A DNA stretch of 64,000 bases, from assembly GCF_030817535.1 (NCBI RefSeq), contig NZ_JAUSZL010000002.1:6014001-6078000 (forward strand). Reading direction: 5' to 3'. Of the stretch, positions 58,238 through 64,000 are shown one piece after another. Each line of letters opens with the position of its first letter. Positions within the stretch are counted from its first letter, which is position 1. The position numbers and the translations under genes were made by a program. This DNA is from Streptomyces sp. V3I8. GTDB lineage: Bacteria > Actinomycetota > Actinomycetes > Streptomycetales > Streptomycetaceae. The notes beneath the pieces were generated by a model, which had not been told where the DNA came from, did no database searches, and was given only the letters and a program-made list of their open reading frames with translations.

Positions 58238-60048
58238 GGATGCGCCCCTTCCGCCGGCCCGGGTTCGCCCAGCGCCTCGCGCACCTGGGACACGGTCAGC
58301 CACTTCTGCGGGGCCAGGACCTTGGTGACCTGCGGCGCGAAGGACGGGGAGGCGACGACAACCTCGGCCGTCGGGCCGTCGGCCACCGGCTCGCCGTCGG
58401 CGAGGATCACGACCCGGTGGGAGAGCTCGGCGGCCAGCTCGACGTCATGGGTGGCCAGGACGATGGCACGGCCCTCGGCCGCGAGCGTCCGCAACAGGGT
58501 GACCAGGCGCGACTTGGCCGCGTAGTCGAGGCCGCGGGTCGGCTCGTCGAGGAGGATCAGGGGCGGCCGGGCCGTCAGGACGACCGCCAGGGCCAGGGTG
58601 AGCCGCTGGCCCTCGGACAGATCCCGCGGATGAGTGCCGTCCCCGATGCCCGGCAGCAGCTCCGACACCAGGGCCCGGCAGGTGCCCGGCCCGGCGCCCG
58701 CGTCGGCGTCCGCCGCCGCGCACTCGCCGGCCACCGTGTCCGCGTACAGCAGGTCCCGGGGCTCCTGCGGTACGAGGCCGACGTGGCGGATCAGCTCACC
58801 GGGCGCCGTGCGGTGGGGCCGGAGTCCGCCCACGCGGACCGAGCCGGCCGACGGGGGGACGAGGCCGGCCAGGGCCGAGAGCAGGGTCGACTTGCCGGCG
58901 CCGTTGCGGCCCATGAGCGCGACGGTCTCGCCGGGGGCGACGGTCAGGTCGACGTCGTGGAGCACTTCGGTGCGGCCCCGGCGGACGGCGAGACCGGTGA
59001 CCACCGCCGGGTGGGGCGCGGCGGTCGTGCCGGTCGCGTCGGTCGTACCGGCCGGGCCGGTGGTGCCGGGTGTCGTGGCCGGGCGCCTCCGGAAGAGCCG
59101 TGGGCGGCGGGAGGCCGGCGCACCGCCCTCCGCCGCCTCGCCTTTCGCCGCGTCACCCTCCGTCGCACCGCCTTCCGGCACCCGTACCGGCGGGGCTGCG
59201 GGGCCGGGGGCGCCCGTCCCCCCGTACGGGAGCCCCTCCAGGCGTTCGCGCAGGGCGCCCGCCCTGCGCCGGGCGTCCCGGACCGTCAGCGGCAGGGGTG
59301 TCCAGCCGCCGAGCCGGCCCAGGGCCACCACCGGCGGGTGGACCGGGGACACCGCCATGACCTCGGCGGGGGTGCCGAGCGTCAGCGGGGCGCCCGGCGA
59401 CGGGAGGAGGGCGACGCGGTCGGCGTACTGCACGACGCGTTCCAGGCGGTGTTCGGCCATCAGGACCGTCGTGCCGAGGTCGTGGACGAGGCGCTGCAGG
59501 ACGGCGAGCACCTCCTCGGCGGCGGCCGGGTCGAGGGCCGAGGTCGGCTCGTCGAGGACCAGAACCTGGGGGTGCGGGGTGAGGACCGAGCCGATCGCGA
59601 CCCGCTGCTGCTGTCCGCCGGAGAGCGTGGCGATGGGGCGGTCGCGCAGGTCGGCGAGGCCGAGCAGGTCCAGGGTCTCCTCCACGCGGCGGCGCATCAC
59701 GTCGGGGGCGAGGCCCAACGACTCCATCCCGTAGGCGAGTTCGTCCTCGACCGTGTCCGTGACGAAGTGGGAGAGGGGGTCCTGGCCCACCGTGCCGACC
59801 AGGTCGGCCAGCTCGCGGGGCTTGTGCGTGCGGGTGTCACGGCCCGCGACCGTCACGCGCCCGCGCAGGGTGCCGCCCGTGAAGTGCGGGACCAGTCCGC
59901 CCACCGCGCCCAGGAGCGTCGACTTGCCGACCCCGGACGGTCCGATCAGCAACACCAACTCGCCCTCCGGGACGGTCAGTTCGATGTTGCGGACGGTGGG
60001 CCCGGCCGCCCCGTCGTACGTCACGGAGACGTCCTCGAAGCGGATCAT
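58234..60048 (-). CDS. ECF transporter energising ATPase with two ABC domains
   Basis: 604 residues from ATG 60048 with AAGGAG five bases upstream; the much longer open frame is antisense-free but unbiased. Domain 1 has Walker A GPSGVGKST, signature LSGGQQQRVAIGS and Walker B VLVLDEPTSALD. Domain 2 (from about 370) has GRNGAGKST, an altered signature LSEGQRLTLALA and LILLDEPTRGLD. Between them is a Gly/Ala/Pro/Glu-rich linker (VPEGGATEGDAAKGEAAEGG). It corresponds to fused EcfA and EcfA'. ATGA overlaps join it to the T component and S component genes on both sides. Confidence 0.95.
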   Translation of the reverse strand: MIRFEDVSVTYDGAAGPTVRNIELTVPEGELVLLIGPSGVGKSTLLGAVGGLVPHFTGGTLRGRVTVAGRDTRTHKPRELADLVGTVGQDPLSHFVTDTVEDELAYGMESLGLAPDVMRRRVEETLDLLGLADLRDRPIATLSGGQQQRVAIGSVLTPHPQVLVLDEPTSALDPAAAEEVLAVLQRLVHDLGTTVLMAEHRLERVVQYADRVALLPSPGAPLTLGTPAEVMAVSPVHPPVVALGRLGGWTPLPLTVRDARRRAGALRERLEGLPYGGTGAPGPAAPPVRVPEGGATEGDAAKGEAAEGGAPASRRPRLFRRRPATTPGTTGPAGTTDATGTTAAPHPAVVTGLAVRRGRTEVLHDVDLTVAPGETVALMGRNGAGKSTLLSALAGLVPPSAGSVRVGGLRPHRTAPGELIRHVGLVPQEPRDLLYADTVAGECAAADADAGAGPGTCRALVSELLPGIGDGTHPRDLSEGQRLTLALAVVLTARPPLILLDEPTRGLDYAAKSRLVTLLRTLAAEGRAIVLATHDVELAAELSHRVVILADGEPVADGPTAEVVVASPSFAPQVTKVLAPQKWLTVSQVREALGEPGPAEGAHP

Positions 60049-61214
60049 GAAGGCTCCTTGCCGGTGTCTTGTGCGATGTCGGGTGCCGGGGCGACGAAGG
60101 CCGGGAGCAGGCCGAGCAGGACCGCAGCCGCGGGCCACAGCGGAAGCGTCGGTGCCGTCAGCGGGACGACGCCGGGATGCAGGGCCGCGGCGGCGTACGC
60201 GTCGTGGGCGGCGTACAGGATCAGCAGCCCCGCGACGGCCGCGCCGGACGCGGCGACGAGCCAGGCGCGTACGCCCCACGCGTCCGGCCGGTACCGGGTG
60301 CGCAGCGAGCGGCGCCCGCCGAGCCACAGGCCGCCGAGGGCCGCGGCGAGTCCGGCGAGCAGCACGGGCACGCCGTAGCTGCCGCCCTCCGCGGTGAGCA
60401 GGCCGTACGTGCCCGCGCAGACCCCGACCAGACCGCCCAGGGTGAGCGCGGCGGTGGTCCGGCGGACGGCGGGCGGCACTTCGGCGGAGCGGCCGTAACC
60501 GCGCGCGTCCATCGCCGCGGCGAGGGCCACCGAACGTTCCAGCGCGCCCTCCAGGACCGGCAGCCCGACCTGGAGCAGGCCGCGCACGCCGTGGTCGGGC
60601 CGGCCGCGCAGCCGCCGGGCCGCGCGCAGTCGCTGGACGTCCGCGATCAGGCTCGGGGCGAAGGTGAGGGCGACCACCACGGCCACGCCCGCCTCGTACA
60701 GGGCGCCCGGCAGGGACTTGAGGAGGCGGGCCGGGTTCGCGAGGGCGTTCGCGGCGCCCACGCAGATGAGCAGGGCGGCGAGTTTCAGGCCGTCGTAGAG
60801 CGCGAAGACCAGGCCCTCGGCGGTGACCCGGCCCCCCACGCGGATGCCCTGCGCCCAGTCGGGGAGCGGGAGTTCGGGAAGGGTGACGAGGGTGTGCGTA
60901 CCAGGAACGGGTGAGCCGAGGAGGACGGCGAAGGCCAGCCGGATGCCGAGCACGGTGAGCGCGAGCTTCACGAAGGCGCCGTAGGAGCGTGCCCAGGGGG
61001 CCTGCGTCCGGCGCGCCGCCACCACGTGACCGGCCACGCCGATGAGGAGGGCGAGCAGGAGGGGGTTCGTGGTCCGGGACGCGGCGGTCCCGAGCCCGAG
61101 GGCCCAGATCCACCAGGCGCCGGGGTGGAGGGCGTTGGTACGGGTCGCGCGCGGGGCACGCAGTCGTCGCAGGACTCCTGCCGGGCCCGGGCGGACCTTC
61201 TCGCCGGTGGTCAT
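60045..61214 (-). CDS. ECF transporter T component (CbiQ/EcfT family)
   Basis: 389 residues from ATG 61214. About 8 hydrophobic segments: PGAWWIWALGLGTAASRTTNPLLL, VFALYDGLKLAALLICVG and so on. The coupling helix has the Ala-Arg-Gly motif in AAAMDARGYGR, which contacts the ATPase. It is longer than usual EcfT (about 260) because of four extra C-terminal helices (VPVLLAGLAAALGGLWLGG to AAAVLLGLLPAFVAP). The ATGA overlap with the ABC gene and 13-base spacing from the SCO2322-family gene confirm the operon. Confidence 0.92.
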   Translation of the reverse strand: MTTGEKVRPGPAGVLRRLRAPRATRTNALHPGAWWIWALGLGTAASRTTNPLLLALLIGVAGHVVAARRTQAPWARSYGAFVKLALTVLGIRLAFAVLLGSPVPGTHTLVTLPELPLPDWAQGIRVGGRVTAEGLVFALYDGLKLAALLICVGAANALANPARLLKSLPGALYEAGVAVVVALTFAPSLIADVQRLRAARRLRGRPDHGVRGLLQVGLPVLEGALERSVALAAAMDARGYGRSAEVPPAVRRTTAALTLGGLVGVCAGTYGLLTAEGGSYGVPVLLAGLAAALGGLWLGGRRSLRTRYRPDAWGVRAWLVAASGAAVAGLLILYAAHDAYAAAALHPGVVPLTAPTLPLWPAAAVLLGLLPAFVAPAPDIAQDTGKEPS

Positions 61215-61227
61215 GGTGCGTGTCCCG

Positions 61228-61902
61228 TCAGCCGCGGCGTCGGCGGGCCCGCCAGACCGTGGCCGCGGCCAGTACGGCCACGGCGGCGATCCCGGCCACC
61301 AGGCCCACCGAGGGCCCGCCATCGCCCCCGGACCCGCTCACCGCGCGGGGCGGGGCGGTGGCCTCCGGACGGTCGTCCGACACCGGCTCGCCGCACCCGG
61401 TGCGGGGGTAGCCGGCGATGGCGCACAGCAGGGCGTTCGTGTCGTACCGCAGCGGCTCGGCGACGGAGGCGAGGGCGTCCGCGGTCGTCGCGTCCTCGTC
61501 GACGCGGGCGCACACCGTGCGCGGGCTCGGGTCCGGCGGTGTCGAACCGGCCGGCGCGTCCGCGGCCGTACCGAAGTCCAGGACGAGGGCGACCCGTTTC
61601 GTCCCCTCGCGTGCGGGCGTCCCCGCGCAGACGGCCGCGAAGCCGGCCTTCCCGCGCGGCTTCGCCGAGTCCTTCGAGTCCTCGCTCACCGAGAAGCGGA
61701 ACCCCTGGACGTCGCCGTCGGAGGGCCGCGCGGTCGACGGGCCCTGCGTCGCGTACACCCACGTGCCGGCGGCGGATTCGCGGTCCCAGAAGGACCAGTA
61801 GCGGTAGCCGGCCGCCCGGGCCTGCCCCGCCGCACCGAGCACGGCGAGCAGGAGGGCCGGGACCAGGGCCAGGACCAGCAGGGCCGGGCGGCCGCGGGTC
61901 AC
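61228..61902 (-). CDS. SCO2322-family secreted protein, single C-terminal anchor
   Basis: 224 residues from GTG 61902, overlapping the previous stop by GTGA. Signal sequence GRPALLVLALVPALLLAVLGAAGQARA is followed by GYRYWSFWDRESAAGTWVYATQGPSTARP and DGDVQGFRFSVSED, the SCO2322 motif; aromatic residues resemble the DUF4430 beta fold. A Cys pair (LLCAIAGYPRTGCGEP) may form a disulphide. The end has a helix (VGLVAGIAAVAVLAAATVW) and RARRRRG, the membrane anchor. Gene order between the barrel protein and the T component implies a role in capturing the ligand. Confidence 0.85.
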   Translation of the reverse strand: MTRGRPALLVLALVPALLLAVLGAAGQARAAGYRYWSFWDRESAAGTWVYATQGPSTARPSDGDVQGFRFSVSEDSKDSAKPRGKAGFAAVCAGTPAREGTKRVALVLDFGTAADAPAGSTPPDPSPRTVCARVDEDATTADALASVAEPLRYDTNALLCAIAGYPRTGCGEPVSDDRPEATAPPRAVSGSGGDGGPSVGLVAGIAAVAVLAAATVWRARRRRG

Positions 61903-63203
61903 GGCTGCTGCTTCTTGGTGCGGCCGCTCAGGAGGAAGCCGATGCCGATGCCGCCGACCAGGCCGACGCCGACGATCCACCAGACGCTGACCCCGCCGTC
62001 GCCGTCCTCGTCCTCCTTGCCGTCCTCGTTGTCCTTGTCGCCCTTGTCGGCGGCCGATGTGCCGGTGGCCTCGGCGGCCGGGCCGGTCGCGCCGAGCTGC
62101 TTCACCAGGTCGGCGCCGCCGAAGTCGCGCGGGTCCGCTCCGGTGGCGTGCGCCGCGAAGATCAGCTGCGCGTACGCGGCCGGGCCGCTCCGCGCCGCCC
62201 AGTCGCCCGACTCCTTCTTCAGCCAGGCCAGGGACCTGCCGGCGTCGGCCGTCCGGCCCGCCGCCGCCAGCGCGACGACCGCGTCGGCGGTGTTGCCGTG
62301 ATCGGGCTGGTCCTCGGCGCCCGCGAGGGCGGACTTCAGGTAGCCGGTCCTCGCCACCGCGCCCGCGAGATACCCGGCGCCGTTGGCCGCCGCCTGCCCG
62401 GCGGTCGGGGAGTCGCCGCCCGCGCACTTCGCGGCCCCGGCGGACTTCCCGGCGGATCCCCCGTCGTCCTCGGCGTCCGCCGCCAGGCCTTCGCCGAGCG
62501 CGCCCAGGACGCCCGCCGCGGTGGCGTCGGCGTTCGCCGCGAGCCCGCCCTTCTTGTCGGGCTGGAAGGCGAACGCGCCCGCGCCGTCCTCGTCGCAGGG
62601 GACGGACAGGCCGCGCAGGGCGTCGTACGGCGTCCGGTCGTCCTTCGAGCGCAGGTCCTGCGTGTCGGTGCCGGCGGCCTCCAGGGCGCCGATCACGACG
62701 GATGTCGAGTTGGTGTCGGTGGCCCCGCCGGGGAGGTAGCCCCAGCCGCCGTCCTCGTTCTGCGCGGACTTCAGCCACTTCACGGCCGCGCCGCTCACGG
62801 CGTCGTCGGCGTCGAGCGCCTCCAGGGCCTGCAGGGCGGCGGCGGTGCTGTTCGTGTCGGCCTGCGTCCTGGTGTCGCACTTCGCGGCCGGGTCCGCGCG
62901 GTAGGCCGCGAAGCCGCCGTCCGCGCACTGCTGCCCGGTGAGCCAGTCGACGGCCTTCGCGGCGGGCCGCACGCCCACGGTGTGCTGGGCGAGCAGCGCG
63001 AGCGACTGCCGCCAGACACCGTCGTACGTCGGGTCGGTGCTGCCGTACAGGCCTGAGGGGAGCGCCGGGGACGGGGAGGGCGAGGCGGAGGACGAAGCGG
63101 ACGGGGACGGGGAGGGTGACTCGTCGGCGAGGGCGGTCGGCGCGAACGCCGTGCCGATCACGGCGGTGGCGGCCAGGACCACGGCGCTGCGGCGGACAGA
63201 CAT
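61899..63203 (-). CDS. Secreted alpha/alpha-barrel (prenyltransferase/squalene-oxidase-repeat) protein
   Basis: 434 residues from ATG 63203. Signal peptide (RRSAVVLAATAVIGTAFAPTALA), a Ser/Pro linker, then repeats typical of the terpenoid-cyclase barrel: WLTGQQCADGGFAAYRADP, WLKSAQNEDGGWGYLPGG, TDTNSTSVVIGALEAAG, YLKSALAGAEDQPDHGNTADAVVALAAAGR. It ends in a membrane helix (VWWIVGVGLVGGIGIGFLLS) and RTKKQQP. This is not a likely enzyme: animal cobalamin-binding proteins (intrinsic factor, transcobalamin) use the same barrel. As the first gene behind a B12 riboswitch it is probably a surface corrinoid-capture protein. Confidence 0.87.
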   Translation of the reverse strand: MSVRRSAVVLAATAVIGTAFAPTALADESPSPSPSASSSASPSPSPALPSGLYGSTDPTYDGVWRQSLALLAQHTVGVRPAAKAVDWLTGQQCADGGFAAYRADPAAKCDTRTQADTNSTAAALQALEALDADDAVSGAAVKWLKSAQNEDGGWGYLPGGATDTNSTSVVIGALEAAGTDTQDLRSKDDRTPYDALRGLSVPCDEDGAGAFAFQPDKKGGLAANADATAAGVLGALGEGLAADAEDDGGSAGKSAGAAKCAGGDSPTAGQAAANGAGYLAGAVARTGYLKSALAGAEDQPDHGNTADAVVALAAAGRTADAGRSLAWLKKESGDWAARSGPAAYAQLIFAAHATGADPRDFGGADLVKQLGATGPAAEATGTSAADKGDKDNEDGKEDEDGDGGVSVWWIVGVGLVGGIGIGFLLSGRTKKQQP

Positions 63204-63359
63204 GATCGGCGGGTGCCTCTCTGTACTCATCGGCTCGCCGACGGGGGTGCCCCTTCGGCTCGCCCTGCGGGGGGAGCGGCCGGGCAGCCCGGAACCCCGG
63301 GCGGCTCGGCTCCGTATGCCTCGACGGTGCCGGTCACCGGCGGTCCCGGTGACGCGAGC

Positions 63360-63478
63360 CGGTCACGTTCCGTACGGGGCGTTCCGGCTCGCCGCCCAGC
63401 GGGAACGGGGCGGCACACGGCTGCGGGTCAGCGCCGGATTTGCACCGGCTTCCCCCCGTACGGGTGTGATGACGACCT
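63360..63478 (-). ncRNA. Cobalamin riboswitch
   Basis: On the minus strand a typical core is read: GGGAAGCCGGTGCAAATCCG (63434-63453), then GCTGACCCGCAGCCGTG, followed by an actinobacterial variant of the B12 box (GAGCCGGAACGCC, about 63377-63389). These are the conserved features of the adenosylcobalamin riboswitch. The exact ends are estimated. It is placed after the ArsI-type gene and 150 bases before the first gene of the ECF operon, and should lower that operon's expression when B12 is abundant. Confidence 0.88.
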
Positions 63479-63555
63479 GCTCACTGTACCGGCCCGTAGC
63501 GATGCCCCCCGGGGCCGGCCGGGAGCCGCCGGGGTCGAGGTGGCCGGCGGACGGG

Positions 63556-64000
63556 TCAGCAGCAGCCGGTACCGGCGGCCGCGGATTCGTCCGGGCCGGT
63601 ACAGCACGTGCTCCGGGGCTGCTCGGCGAGCGTGTCGGCGTCGGCCTTGACGACGTACACCTCCCAGGGTTCCCGGCCGGGGCCGTGGACCCACACCTTG
63701 TCCTGGAGGGCGAAGCAGCAGACGGTGTCGCGCTCCACCGCTGTGTCGAGCCCTCGGCCGGCGAGGCGGGCGGTGGCCGCGTGGACGTCTTCGGAGGAGG
63801 TGACTTCCACACCGAGGTGGTCCATGCGCGTCTCGTGCTCGGCCTCGCCCTGGATGAGGACGAGCTTGAGCGGGGGTTCGGCGATGGCGAAGTTGGCGTA
63901 GCCGTCGCGGAGTTTGGCCGGCTCGGTGTCGAACAGCTTGCGGTAGAAGGCGACCGAGGCGTCGAGGTCGGGCACGCGCAGAGCCAGTTGCACACGGGAC
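63556..64000 (-). CDS. ArsI/CadI-family VOC metalloprotein (5' end outside window)
   Basis: At least 147 residues; the frame runs past the right edge (codons SRVQLALRVPDL), so the ATG lies just beyond base 64000. The vicinal-oxygen-chelate domain is complete: VQLALRVPDLDASVAFYRKLF, LVLIQGEAEHETRMDHLGVEV and TVCCFALQDKVWVHGP, with the CC pair that binds trivalent arsenic or cadmium. The C-terminus adds CCTGPDESAAAGTGCC, more thiols. This family cleaves C-As bonds (ArsI) or is cadmium-induced (CadI). Its end is 78 bases upstream of the riboswitch, so the two are distinct units. Confidence 0.88.
   Translation of the reverse strand, partial: SRVQLALRVPDLDASVAFYRKLFDTEPAKLRDGYANFAIAEPPLKLVLIQGEAEHETRMDHLGVEVTSSEDVHAATARLAGRGLDTAVERDTVCCFALQDKVWVHGPGREPWEVYVVKADADTLAEQPRSTCCTGPDESAAAGTGCC

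Overview
The window is high-GC actinobacterial chromosome, almost certainly Streptomyces. Third codon positions are strongly G/C, GTG and TTG starts are common, and the gene set is typical of that genus: homodimeric-type aceE, DUF3052, a TerD-rich tellurite/stress cluster, DUF4429, DUF1992, DUF4097 and an SCO2322-family protein. The familiar Streptomyces intergenic repeat containing CGCAGTTCCCCGCGCCCC appears at five loci.

Layout. 1-5.4 kb: end of an aldo/keto reductase, a DUF4429 protein, a DUF1023 hydrolase, and a divergent TetR / DHA2 drug exporter pair. 5.6-10.9 kb: a small membrane protein, a 73-bp tandem repeat array, aceE, DUF3052 and an AhpE-like peroxiredoxin. 11-20.7 kb: a Ter stress cluster with two TerD genes, a DUF475/TerC membrane protein, a TerA-like protein, a TerD protein with a long Pro/Tyr tail, and a biosynthesis-like block (CitE-type aldolase, a PRTase-TRSP-StiP polypeptide, a HAD phosphatase). 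20.7-23.7 kb: DedA, FmdB zinc ribbon, DUF4383 and an SDR lacking catalytic residues. 23.7-27.8 kb: accessory stretch with a 1.49-kb IS5-like element enclosing a zinc-ribbon gene, an FGE-like gene 10 bp beyond the target repeat, a stranded gene 3' end, two small genes and tRNA-Val(UAC).

28-40 kb: lipoprotein, coiled-coil protein, DUF2277 overlapping a DedA gene, DoxX, a large FAD/NAD(P)-binding protein, PhoD-like phosphatase, secreted HNH nuclease, HAD phosphatase, and a zinc-ribbon/peptidoglycan-binding protein. 40-46.6 kb: an exporter fused to a MarR-like domain, two paralogous small proteins, DUF1992, FHA and an O-methyltransferase with a MarR-type palindrome. 46.8-56.3 kb: GT87-PAP2 fusion, a frameshifted membrane protein, a divergent P450 / thiolase pair with KstR-like palindromes, nucleotidyltransferase, GT1 glycosyltransferase and cupin.

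56.3-64 kb: a DUF397-like ORF, a secreted SLT protein, then a five-gene minus-strand operon behind a cobalamin riboswitch: a secreted alpha/alpha-barrel repeat protein, an SCO2322-family protein, and ECF-transporter T, A/A' and S components. This reads as a corrinoid capture-and-uptake system whose extracellular parts resemble the two-domain layout of animal intrinsic factor. It is the most interesting system here, together with the Ter block. An ArsI/CadI-type gene runs off the right edge.
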